Shown: in pieces, positions 34,401 to 46,060 of the stretch
Numbering within the stretch: position 1 is the first letter of the stretch
Layout of the letters: every line of letters begins with the position of its first letter
The notes under the pieces: model-generated
The model's database searches: none
What the model was told of the DNA's origin: nothing
The model's input: the letters and a program-made list of their open reading frames with translations, nothing else
Translations under genes and position numbers: made by a program
NCBI GenBank assembly: GCA_024734555.1
Contig: JANPWX010000651.1
Coordinates: 908,407-972,406, forward strand
Length of the DNA stretch: 64,000 bases
Reading direction: 5' to 3'
Source of the DNA: Trochalopteron elliotii
Taxonomy: Eukaryota; Chordata; Aves; Passeriformes; Leiothrichidae

Positions 34401-37400
34401 GGGCTGCCTTCCAGTGTTGCCCAGGAGCCATTTTTATTCCTTTTGCACCTCTTGTTTGGGTTGCTGAAGTTTTTCTGCTGGCTTGTATTTTTATGAGGAT
34501 TCATCTCAGCCTTTGGGCTCTGATGACTGGGCCACCTTCCCGTTGCTGGTTTCCAGCACAGCCATGGCACAGCTGAGCTCACCCGGGATGCCTGGGGCTC
34601 CACCATCAGCTCTGCTCAGCCTGTTATGAGAAAAGCAGAACTCTCATTCCTTTTCTGAAAAACCTCCAACTCTCTCGATTCTTTGAGCCCAATAGTTCCT
34701 CTGTTGTTTGTCTTCTGTTGCCTGGACAGAAATGTTGGCCCTTAGTGTCCTCCATGGAGGTGACATCCCACACCTGAGTCCAGCACTGAACCATTTGCCC
34801 CAGGCATCCTGGGAGTGTCCTGTGGCTTTCTGTGTTTCTGCCTGTGTCCAGTTCCTTTGGCTGGATTGGAGCTCTTCTGTGTGCTCTGATTTTTTCCCTC
34901 CCACCAACTCCAAAATCATCACCATCGTCTGGCTTCCCATGAATTTCTTTTGATTCTCTCGCCTGTACAAGGCCTAAACATCTCCACACACTCATGCCAA
35001 CTGATGGGGCCCTGGGATATTTGTAGGCTTTATTTCTCTTTACCAAACCCATTTGTACTGTGTAGTGTCCCCTAAAGAAAAAAAATCCCAAGGATTATTG
35101 AAACCCTCTCCTCTATCCCATGCAAACAGCCCTGCCTATGAGGGCAAACAGGTCTTTTGTCCATCATTTTGCTGCTCCACGGTGATATCCCCTCTATTTG
35201 AAAATGTTTTTGCCCGGAGCCAAATTATTAAACAGCTTTTTGAGCAGACTTGCACCAATTTCTTTGCCAAACTCTTGCCAGTCCTATGCACTCCAGGCCA
35301 ATCCTGGTGGTGCTGAGCTGCTGGAGGCAGGGATGTGCCTGATCCCTCAGTAAAGCCTGTCCTGGCATTGCACAACGTGTCTGTTCTCCGGGGGACCATG
35401 TGCAATCTCTGCCTTGGACAGATGTCTGAGCTTGATCCCGCCGGAATGACGTCAAAGGCTGCAATACTGTCCCTCTTCCCGGGGCTGCCAGGGGCTGCTG
35501 TGGCCACACGTGAGGCTCTGGGGCTGCCATGGCCTCGCCCCACGCAGTGACATTAATCTGTCACCAAATATCAGCACAGGTGGCCCTGCCACTTTGCACA
35601 GTGGAGGTCTGCATACAGGCCTAGGTCTTCCTTGCAAATTCCTGCTGCTCTAGAAACCTCTGACTGAAAGCAAATGGGGCTTGATTTTAAAAGGAGCATC
35701 CTCTGTTGTTGATCTGTGAACAGATAAAAGTCCAGCAAACTCCCAGCCTTTCCCGTGCTCAGGACACAGGCTGGCACAAACAAATGCCATTTGTCATGGA
35801 GCTGCAGCAGCCAGCACAGCAGAGGGTATCAGTAAATCCCTGGATGTGACTTGGCACCCGTCTCCGTGGCACTGATTAGGAGGACAGGAGTTATCTATGT
35901 GCAGCTATTTTGGATGCCTGTGTGAAGGGCTGCTGAAGGCAACAGCAGGCTCAGCTTGTGCCCAACAAGCTGTGGTGACATGGGGTGACACACACTGCTG
36001 CACCTGACTGTTTGCCACAGGGAAGGTTTCCCAGTGCTGCAGGGAAGGAGGAGACTGGCACATCCCTGGGGCAGGACTTCCCCGAGGCACCTCAGCCTCT
36101 GCACTCCCAGGGGCTGTGGCAGGGCAGGGGTTGTGACAGGACATAATTCACGGTGACCTCCTGGCACCACTGCCAGCATTGCTTGTGCCTTGCCAGCCCT
36201 GCCTGCTGCTGAGGCAGTGCTGACATTCCTCATCTGCCAGACCCAGCCTGGGGTGGGCTGCATCCAGCCTGAGCTCAATGAAATGCTATTCCTGATCTGG
36301 TCAGCTGTGTGCTGGCCTGAGCCATGATCCATTTTGACAGCTCTGCACAAAGGTCAGGGGGAAGGAAGGAGTGTTTGACATTTTCAATTTTTTATGAATG
36401 CCCAGACAGTTCTTAGATTATTCTTAAAAAGCTGATGACAGATTAAGACCAACTCCCAACTTGGGATTTTGGAAATACTGAGGTTTTACAAGTTGTCAGT
36501 CCAACAGGAGGAGTTCCAGCGTGCCTGTGGCTGTGCACAGCATCCTCTCCTGTAGCCAGCTCAGGGTTGCTGGTGGTAGTTGTTCCCAGGATGTGGCCAC
36601 ATGTAGGGTATGACCTGGGGAAAGTGAAAGAAGAGTCACACATTAGCAGGAACATTTTTATTGGCTCATGAAATGAAATAACTATAAGATGTAGAAATCT
36701 ATTAAAAAATTGTTACCCCTAAAAAAATGGGGGAGATTGGTTTTTAACATATATGTGCAGAGGTATGGGATCTTTAAAAATCTGTAATTTTTGAGCTGGA
36801 AATACGACTGAGACAAGACTTGAAATTAGAGATTTAATTACCAAATCAATTTTGCTAAAAAGATCCAGAGTTTGCAATGGATTTCATTAGCCTCTGCTGA
36901 GCCCACCAGTGAAACCCCTGGTTAGAACTGGTGCTGCTGTGTTGGTTTGCTGTTGGTCCCATCAGCAAATTATTGTGATTATAACAGACTTTGCATGCTA
37001 AAAGTGAAGAACGTGGCATTCCAAAAGCAACATCCATTCTGTCTTCTCTAATAGAGATAACTAGTTTATTCCTAGGTGTAAAAGCACAAGCAGTTTCCTT
37101 GAGTGGTTGTGTTAACAAGGCTGTGAGGAGAAGGGCTGGTGTGGCAATGCTTCACCTTTTGCAGGGCAGAAATCACCAGTATTTACCTTAGGGGCTGTGA
37201 TATTTAGACAGGAATTCCAAAGGGAACTGCCACAGTGAACTTCCTCTGACTCTGACAGGTTTGCAGGATCAATGCCTCACTGTAGTAAGAGAGATGCCAG
37301 GAGCCCTAACGGTATCCAGGAAAACCCAGCTGCCTGCAGTAATTCACAGGATGGTCACCATCAAATGCAAGTTTGTGCAAAAACATCTAAACGTGGCTTG

Positions 37401-39110
37401 ATCATTGGGGTAAATTGGCTTTAGAGTTCAGGGCAGTTGCTGTGCCAGCCTCTGCAGCAGACAGATCCCAGTTCCACCTGGACAAAATCTGGGTGATGTG
37501 TAGTGGTTTAGAGATCTCTTTTCCCTAGGGACAAAAAGAACTAGTATGTTGTTAAGTAGAGGTTGTGAAAGAATTAAACCATTCAATAAGAGGTGATGTT
37601 CTCCCCAGTTCAGTGATTACAGCCTCTTCTCATAAGAGCTGCCATATTCCCTCTGCCTCTAGCACAATTCAGATGTCCTGAATAAAAGGCTTTCTCATAA
37701 TCTTTTTTCTATATTTTCTTCACCGGGCACTTGAAATCCATTTTATGAACATGAGTTTGTTCTGTATTGTACTTTGCCAAGATTATTATTCTTAAGGAAC
37801 AGGAGGTGAAACTGCAGAGCAAGGAGATGAGGTGAGTCACTTCTGGCCATATAGACATTTAAATAGTTGCAGAATTGGGAAGGGGCATATTTTCCTCTCA
37901 AGCAGTGTTTGTAGGGAATAAATATATGCTAGTAATCTGAATTTAGCTCTCCATTATTGCTTGTAACAGCAGCAGAGGTAACTAGTTTGCTCACAAACAC
38001 CTAGAGTAAGAAAATGGGCATCTTTAGACTGCAAGATATGTAATTAATCTTCCCCCAAACTTTTAGACAAGTCTAAGGTGGATGTGAATGAGAACACTAT
38101 GATCACATCTGTATTTTGAGAAAGAATAATCCAGGTCTGAATCAGTGGTTTTTCAGTGCTTACATTGCTACTAATTTCCCACTAGATGAGAAATAGAAGA
38201 TTGCATCACAATGGATAATTTTTGATATGAGCGATCCAATTTCTTGGGGTTTTTTGTCTGTTTTTATTATTAATTATTCTGCTGAGAGTATCTGCCCTGG
38301 GACAAACAAAGCAGTCAGCTCTCAACGGCAGCAGAATAAATCTCAGTCCAGGGCAACACAAATTGGGAAGAAGCTCCGGAGAGTGGTGCTATTTGAAATA
38401 AATTGAGGAGATATTTTAAAAGTTGCAAAGAAGAGCAGAGTTTTGCCAGCTATTACAATTGGACTTCAGAGTAACTGCTGAGTGGGTAATTAGTCCCAAG
38501 GGAACACAGGAGTCTGGACAAATGTAAAAAGGAACAAGAGGGGGAAAAAACCGTATGAAGAATTAACTTTGGAAAACAAGCTAGAACATTAGTCACAGGA
38601 GAGACATAACTCAACTTCCATTTAACATTTATTTCTGTGATGAACAGAAACATTGTTTTTTAACCCTGAATTGAAGCAGGAAATATAAACCTCACTTTTT
38701 AAGACAGCTGGAACTACTTTACTGAAGGTCATCTCTTTGATAAGAGGGTAAAGGGGAGGGTAAAAAGGTGCTGAAAATACTACAAAAAGGACTTGTTTTC
38801 AGGTGGAGCAGGGAAAAAACACTTGTGGAACTGTTCAAGATATTAGGTGGGGTCTGTTTTGCTCTCAGAGACTCCCCCATCATGAAGACAGAGCAGTTAG
38901 TCAAGGTTTAAAATATCATGTCCCCACCAACCTTTGCTCACAGCCTGTCTACAATGCTGGGTTGAGAGAACCCCAGTTGGATGGAGGTGATTTACCTACC
39001 TGACATGCCAGAGGATACCTCTTTGCATAACTCTGCTGGGTTTAGAAAGAGTTGGTGGAACACAATTATAAAGAAATCTTGAAGCATGTGAGACACTTCT
39101 GAGGTAATCT
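28474..39110. other. Gene-poor intergenic DNA
   Basis: About 10.6 kb. Many open frames of 60-155 residues occur in its GC-moderate parts (for example 34624-35091 minus and 35895-36350 minus). None has a recognisable domain, conserved splice partners or a hydropathy pattern suggesting a protein. A perfect CRE palindrome lies at 35447-35454. Nothing else is supportable. Confidence 0.55.
35447..35454. promoter_or_regulatory. CRE palindrome TGACGTCA
   Basis: An exact 8-base CREB/ATF site, flanked by a locally CpG-containing stretch (gatcccgccgg on one side, cccggggctgcc and cacgtg on the other). It is remote from any recognised gene, so its role is unknown. Confidence 0.35.
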
Positions 39111-39200
39111 AGTGCACATGTGGTTGGTTCTGCCATTCCAGAGCTGCTGATCCATAGTCCTGTGCTTTAACTACTGAACCAGAGACTTATTTATAGAGTT
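39111..39200 (-). repeat. Degraded tRNA-derived SINE head (MIR-like)
   Basis: The minus strand reads ggttcagtagttaaagcaca then ggactatggatcag, the box A/anticodon-arm pattern shared by MIR-type SINEs. It is then too decayed to follow. It is not a tRNA gene: box B and the acceptor stem are missing. Confidence 0.45.
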
Positions 39201-42200
39201 TCTGCACTTGGCTTTTGTGGTTCATTGCTCCCATTATTATCTCAACAGCAGTGATTTGTTAATCAATCATTTGTAGGACAGGACTAGTATTGCTTTGGGT
39301 TTTTGATGTTTAGAAAAAAGAAGAATGAAATTCCAGTGTCTCTAGAGAAGCAGGTAGCTTTGCAAAATCTCCTAATATACCTTGGTGTGAATATATGTAA
39401 ATGCGTCATATTCACTGAACTGTGTGCCTGGAGCAGTAACAGTAACAGAACAGCTGAAGGTTCAGGACCAGGCACCAGACCTGGATCTTTCTAATTTTGA
39501 GGACTTTCACGTTTTCTCTACTCTACAGCCTCCAAGGAGATTGAGTTGACCTCCCTGCTGGGCTCTCACTCTATCACTGGCCAAGTGATGGGGTCCTGTT
39601 CTGCACTGGTACCCACAGGAGCTCTGTCTGGTGTTGTGTTTCTGACCTGGTGCTGCTCCAGCTGTGACCTGAGCGAAGGTTACTGTGTTTGCATGTAGGC
39701 TTTGTGTTTGCTATTTAAGGTGAGGGAGAGGCTCCGAGTTCCCTCGGTTGGGTCACCCTCTCTGTTTCCCAATTCAGTACAAATGGCCAGATAGGCAGGC
39801 AGCTCTTCCTTGAAGACATTCAAATTCTTGAGAGGTGTGCCGGTGTCTGGCAGACGTGGTGTTGGCAATGCACAGAGGACACAACATGGTCGTAGTTGTT
39901 CAGTCCTGTAAACACTGTCTTCAAAACCACCATCTCCTCTCACCAGCTCCTTGAGCCACTTCCCCGCCGTGCTCAGCACAAGGATCCTGCACAAACGCAC
40001 CCAGCCCTGGCGTATTCCTTCCAGGAGAGGGCAGGGGACTACAATTTATCGCAGATCCACTCCTGAACTGGAGCCAACGTCCATCCAATCCCAGATCTTC
40101 CTGTACGTCTTCCAGTATATTTTGCTTTCCTAAACTTGGATGAGCAGAAGTGGGTTCTGAATCTGCTCCAGCTGAGTCAGTGGGTTTTGTCACATTTACA
40201 GACCCGCCTGTCCCCGAGTCATCTCCGGGAGGGCCGGCGTGGGCTGTGCCGTGCCCTTTGCTCTTGGACCCCTTGCAACGAGCCTTGTGTCTTCCATCGA
40301 AGGCATCGGCTGCTGGGCAGCTTCAGGGCCAGGGTTTAAAGAGTCGAGCCCCAGCTCTTGTGCTTCACCTCGCCAGGGGAGGCAGCGATGGGACAGTTTG
40401 TGCATCCCACGCTCAGCACACTCCTGTCCCTGCAGAGGGTGGGCTGATTCCCTCGGATGTCCATCATGTCAGCAGGAACAGCTTTGCTCCCTGGGTGCTT
40501 TTGCCAGGTTGAAGTGCAGGGGTTGCACGTGGAAATCCGAGGTTGGAGCTGGACCTGGCTAAAGATGGCCTAGAGAAATGCAGCCAGAAGTTCAGCTAAC
40601 ATTTTTTCTCTCAGTATATTAATGAACAGAAAGTGGGAGAAAATCAGAAACTCTCCCCAGGTCCCACCACTGTCTTTAACAGTCAAAAGCATAATAGCAT
40701 AAAAAATCCTAAAATGAGTTTCTTCCAACTTATCTCCCCCTGGACCTAGGATTCTTGATTCTGACTTGAAAAGACAACATAATTTCCAAACCAGTGGAGG
40801 AGAGAAAAAAACCCCAAAATCAATAAACTGTTGGCCCTGCAGCACAGATGCCCTGGCAAGGCCAAAGAAATTAAGTCCTGAGATTGCTGTTGCTGTTTCC
40901 ACCTTGTCCTGCAGAGACACAGTCAGGGATAAACATATTCTTTGTGTCAATATTTCTGTAGTACCGAGAGAACTTACAGTCCTTATCTGTGAGTGTCAAG
41001 GACTGCTAAGTTAATGTGATCATAACATTACTGGAGAGTCTGACAGGCTTTTTTGTTCCCTCTATCTCCATGTAACTGTTTTGGTGCTAAAAGCTGAAGC
41101 TCATAGAGCTCAGCTGGATGTGACCATGGGCTTTGTGGCACATGGAAGGGATCCATCTGCAAGAGACGAATTTAAAAAAACTGAAAAAAACCCCAAACAA
41201 CACACAAACCCAACAAATAGAATTTGAACTTCCTTTTTATTTTTTTTACTCTGCTTGATTATTTTTGCTTCTTTCATTGGAAAGAGAATAACCTTGATTT
41301 GTAAATGAGATAGAAATGTGTGAATAATCAATTCAGCCTGACTAACCCTTGTTTTGCCAGGTGGCTGGTTGGCTCATCAGATTACTAATAGTTTGCTGCT
41401 GCAGTAAACGGGAAATACCAAGGGCTGGGGCAGAAATATCACAGGTGACCTCTAAAACCAGTAAGGCACTCACCCAGTGCAACACGATCCCTCTTTTTGC
41501 CCATCCATGAAGTTTAAACACTTTTTCTTCAAGTCCCCTCAAAAATAAGAAGTAATTTGTAACACAGAACTGTGCAAGCAACATACAAAAGTGGGGAAAA
41601 TCTGAGGCAGGGAATGTCAGCCTCTGTAGAACATGTATGGAAAGGCAAAGTATGAGCAGAGCCAGACAATTCTTAGGTGTAAACTGCTGAGTGTGGTGTG
41701 GAGGAACACTTTGCTGCCCTTCCCACCTTTTACGGCTCTCTGCTCTGTGGCACAGAACAACTCATGAATAGTTCAGCCTATGGCTGCTTTTTAACTTTAT
41801 AAAGCAGGACAATTATCATCTTCAGGAAAATTTTTAAAAGCTTGAATGCTGAGGTTTATCTGCTATTTATCTGAGGTTTATCTGAGGTAGATCTTTAGCA
41901 CACAGCCATCAGACAAAAGCTGGTTAAAAGGACCTTAACTCTGTGTTATCCCCAGGGTTTGACTGGGCTGTGCCAATGCCAGAAAGGCTGGCTGAGCAGG
42001 GCAACCAGTTTGACTGAAGCTCTCTCCTGAAAGCTGGCAAAAGAGAGAATGGAAAATGCCCAAGTAGTATCAAGAGACAGAAATTACAATGGATTTTCAA
42101 AGGAGTTGTTGAAGAGGTGAAAAAAGGGAAGGAAATCTCTTAGTGATGCACAGAAAGGATGGGTTGGGAAAATTCAGATGTATTTCATAGCATGGAATGA

Positions 42201-44120
42201 GGACTCAGTTGTGCTGCAGTACCAAATGAAGGACGCTGATGTGAGACATCAGTCATGGATGCACAAAAATTAATTTCCAAAGTCTTGTCCCAGCTCAACA
42301 GTCATTGCTGGTTCTCATGAAAAGTTGGCAGAAAAAAGGGATCAGAAGTAATTATATTTATCTAGGTCTGTGTATTTCCCCTGTTGTTAATAAAGGCTTG
42401 TAGTGTTTCCAAAGTTTTGAGCAAAACTTAGATGTGTGTCAACTTGCTTTCACTGTCATGGGGGTCAGAAGAATTAACCAATTCACAGCTTAAGAAGTGC
42501 ATTCAGAGATCATGGAGGGATGGAAAAGTGGCTGAGTCAGCTCAGAGGCTGGCACCTGCCACTGTAGCTTGTGATCTTCAATTTTGGGTTTAAGCCTCAA
42601 GGTTTTTCTGCAGACCTCAAAACCAGGTCTGCAGTTCGAGGCACTCCCAGCAGACTCATGGATAAGGAAATATGGTCTAGCTGAGAAAGGAAATTTCTCT
42701 GTTAAAATCTTTTCTCAGGAAAGATGCTGTAATGGATGAAGCTGTGGGGATGTTTCAGCAAGGACAACCCCAGACTGGCATTCTAGGAGGCAGTGACTTT
42801 TGTGTGTTTTCCCATTATTCTCTGTTGTAAGGTGACAAGTTTGTGCTGTAGTGAGGCATCAGAACTTGTGCTGTTGTATACCCTGTTTGCTTGCTTTTAA
42901 CGTGTCCTTTGTCTCTGTCTAGAAATTTTGCCTGGGCAGAAGAAAAGGGCTTTGGATATTTGTTCAGGGTGTACTGATGTCCAACAGCCTGGTCAGGGTA
43001 GCAATTCCTATGAGAATTCTGGACACCCAGGAATGCTGAAGGCACAATCACTGAGTCTTCACACAAGGGCTGTGTTGAAGTTTCCCATGGATTCTGAGTG
43101 CACAGCAAAGGGGATCTGGACATATGGAAAAAGTTTGGTGCATCCAGAATTTATCACACTGCATGTGAGTGAGCGTGGGTCATTCTGTGTGCTCTGGACT
43201 TGCTTCCCAGGTGCTGTTCACTGCCTGCCTGCATTTCTAATATTTTTTCCCCCCCACACGGAAATCTCAGGGGGAAGTACAGATGCCTTAGTTACACTTT
43301 CCTTATATTTTCCATTGCATTTCACCTCACAGCAGTATTGAAAGGCTGAGATGCTCAATAGGGTTCTTCAGATGTGAAAAAGTATCAGATCCCACCTCCA
43401 CCATGACATGCAGCCACACAGGGGCAGGTGCTGGCACAAGGGATGGTGGCTGTGCATCCCCTCTCACAGCAGCACATGTTTGGATCTGCTTGAGCCCACT
43501 GAAAACTTCTCACCTTCCTATCTCCAGCTTCAGAGACAGCCAACAGGGCAGCCCTGCAGCTGCACAGTGGGCAAAGGACCCAGCCTCCAGTGGTGCTTTT
43601 AGGGAAGCGAAAAGGTTGTGGCCCAGTAAAACAGATGAAACTTGAAAAGCAGAACTGGGAAAACACCGTTTTATTTCCACATAAGGTAAATATGGGACTT
43701 CACTGCATCTCTAGCAATTTAAAGAAAGTTCAGAAATACTGTGACTAAAATATGAAGACATTGCCTTTTGCAAGTGGAAAAATGCAAGTTAGAGAAACCT
43801 CTAACATGTCCCAGCGCCTAGGTAGGTTATAGTAATGATAAAATTAAGATTGCAACTTTTGGTTGTTTTCATGTAATAAACATTACAAGGCAATTTTGTA
43901 CATGTAGAGCCAACAATTCCAATTCCATTAACGCCTGGCCTTGAGGGCTTAGATTTTAGCTGTATCTAAATTTCATGTCCTTTGCATTGCTAAATCACAC
44001 TAAACTTCACCTACTCAGGAAACAAAGAGGTTTTAATTGAGAAAAAGCAGTAAAGCAAGGTTTGCCAAACATCTATTTTGGGCAAAAATATTTAAGGCCA
44101 ACGTTTTTACCAACGTAATC
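39201..44120. other. Intergenic DNA
   Basis: AT-rich to mixed sequence without recognisable genes. It includes A-run/CCCC tracts at about 40806 and 41171-41215 and a short tandem of tttatctg units at 41851-41892. Open frames up to 137 residues have no family signature. Confidence 0.55.
41851..41892. repeat. Short imperfect tandem repeat
   Basis: Three close copies of a tttatctg(agg) unit. Confidence 0.6.
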
Positions 44121-44165
44121 CTTTTTACGTCAGTGAAGTTACACTAATGCAGAATTTGGCCCTGA
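44121..44165. repeat. Possible ancient amniote interspersed repeat piece
   Basis: tacgtcagtgaagttacac followed by aatgcagaatttggccctg resembles a word pattern common in old amniote repeats (cagtggagttacac...atctggccc). This is recognised from memory and is short, so it is tentative. Confidence 0.25.
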
Positions 44166-44510
44166 TGTATTCGTATAAATATAGTATCTAGGATTTTGAT
44201 GAGTACGTATTCATGCATTATTCATTGAGACAATGTGGAGAGGAAGAATGAGGTTTGTGCATGAGAGCAGAGCCCTGAGCACCCCCAGGTGCTTTGATCG
44301 TCCCCAGCAGGATGAAGGAGCACCTGTAGGGTCACCCCTGTGCTGCTGCCTGGCCATGACTTTTTGAGGCTGAATGTCCTCTTGGGAAGAGACTGGTTTA
44401 TGTTTGCCAGGCTGTGGGATGTGTTACTGGCAATTCTGAAGAAATGCAGATGGAGGATATTTTTTCGAGTTTAAATTGAGCTGGATTTGAAAAGAGATGA
44501 GACTGCATCT

Positions 44511-44600
44511 TGGTTCAGACCTTTTGTTTGATCCTCTGTGCTTCAGTTTCCCCATAAAATGAGAATAATAGTTCATTTTCTCTGCAGGGCAGCAAGGACT
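44511..44600 (+). repeat. MIR-like SINE 3' portion
   Basis: cctctgtgcttcagtttcc followed by ccataaaatgagaataatag is the characteristic MIR/tRNA-SINE stretch (tgcctcagtttcc...tgtaaaatggggataata). Confidence 0.6.
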
Positions 44601-45123
44601 GCTGTGGGAAGAAGGAATGGTGTGCTGTCCCATGTGCCCTTAAAAATGGGTGCACAGACCTGTTGTCATAGGATGGCATTCTGATATCCCAGGCTGTACC
44701 TTCCCAAGAAATCTGAAAAAAGGAAAAACTGCATTTGAAAAACCACCAGTTCAGCAGAAAAACTGATTGCTGCTGCAGCTGGCCCCACTGTGAGCTTCCT
44801 CTGCAGGAGTTGAACATGGATCCTGATCCATACCAAGTATTGTATAACTATAGTGTGTGTATATAGGTATGTATACACATAATCATAAATTACTATGTGT
44901 TTTTATATGAAGAACTAGTGATGTCTGTAGCAACAATGGTGTGTGTGTGTGGGACACACATGCCAATACTTTCTAGAATGCTGGAAATCCCCCCATCAAG
45001 CTTTGGCATGCAAGAAAGGTCAGGTGTGAGCCACGAGAGAGGGCATGGGACTCCTCAGCCCTCACTGGACTCCTCCCCAGGGACTCTAATCTCCAAGAGA
45101 TATCCAGAGGCTTGCACACTTAC

Positions 45124-45140
45124 AGACTCACAGAATGATT
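45124..45140 (-). mobile_element. CR1 tail cut by assembly gap
   Basis: gactcacagaatgatt is the typical antisense 3' end of an avian CR1, running directly into the N-run. Only about 16 bases are visible. Confidence 0.4.
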
Positions 45141-45540
45141 NNNNNNNNNNNNNNNNNNNNNNNNNNNNNNNNNNNNNNNNNNNNNNNNNNNNNNNNNNNN
45201 NNNNNNNNNNNNNNNNNNNNNNNNNNNNNNNNNNNNNNNNNNNNNNNNNNNNNNNNNNNNNNNNNNNNNNNNNNNNNNNNNNNNNNNNNNNNNNNNNNNN
45301 NNNNNNNNNNNNNNNNNNNNNNNNNNNNNNNNNNNNNNNNNNNNNNNNNNNNNNNNNNNNNNNNNNNNNNNNNNNNNNNNNNNNNNNNNNNNNNNNNNNN
45401 NNNNNNNNNNNNNNNNNNNNNNNNNNNNNNNNNNNNNNNNNNNNNNNNNNNNNNNNNNNNNNNNNNNNNNNNNNNNNNNNNNNNNNNNNNNNNNNNNNNN
45501 NNNNNNNNNNNNNNNNNNNNNNNNNNNNNNNNNNNNNNNN
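45141..45540. other. Assembly gap (400 N)
   Basis: Unknown bases. Open frames that appear to span it are artefacts. The right flank is CpG-rich, which often causes such gaps. Confidence 0.99.
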
Positions 45541-46060
45541 CCCGCCGGGGCTGTGCCCGCGCTGCCGCGCTCGGCGGAGGTGGCAGATGGAATTCCAAAT
45601 TCCATCCCCGGCCGGGCAGTGGCCAGGGTTGGGGGGCTGTTTTCGGGCTGGAGTGGTACCGTGCCATGGAGTGACAGGCGGCGAGGGTGGCGGGGGGTTA
45701 TTCCCGATCATCGCGACCACGCTGATGGCGGGGGAAGAGAGAGCGCTCGGACCCCCAAAGGCTCCTGAAAAAGGATGGAGGGAAAAAAAACAACAAAACA
45801 AATAATAATTTTTAAAAACTCTCTACAAACGGAACAAACAAACAAACAAACACGATAAAAAAACCCCCCAGACAAACATGTTTTGCAGCCATGGGAGCCT
45901 GGCTGTGCTCGTGCTGGAGTGGGAATTCCCTGCGTGTGTGTCCCGGCACCCCTTTCCCTGCCCAGGCTGCTGGTGCCACGCGTTATTTCGGGCCACCCTT
46001 CACTGCCGGGGTGTAGAGGCAGCGAGGTGCGCTCCGGCGGGGCCGCTGCCTATGCCTGCT
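45541..46060 (+). promoter_or_regulatory. GC/CpG-rich segment beside the gap, candidate KLF15 promoter/first-exon region
   Basis: It starts with cccgccggggctgtgcccgc and gctgccgcgctcggcgg and stays CpG-rich to about 45730. An A-rich stretch (aacaaacaaacaaacac, aaaaaaacccccc) follows, then a second smaller CpG cluster near 46015-46045. It lies about 4 kb upstream of the first coding exon of KLF15, whose exon 1 is non-coding in mammals. No exon can be placed. Confidence 0.45.

Noticed and set aside
34624..35091. 155-codon minus-strand frame in the intergenic region
   Set aside because: An overlapping frame on the same strand is also open. Composition is unremarkable and no domain, signal peptide or splice partner is seen.
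39111..39200. Possible tRNA gene on the minus strand
   Set aside because: Only the box A-like half is visible. There is no box B, paired acceptor stem or Pol III terminator in the right place, so a decayed SINE head fits better.
44897..45805. 302-codon and other frames spanning the gap on both strands
   Set aside because: Most of the length is N. The flanks show no shared protein and the open frame is an artefact of unknown bases.
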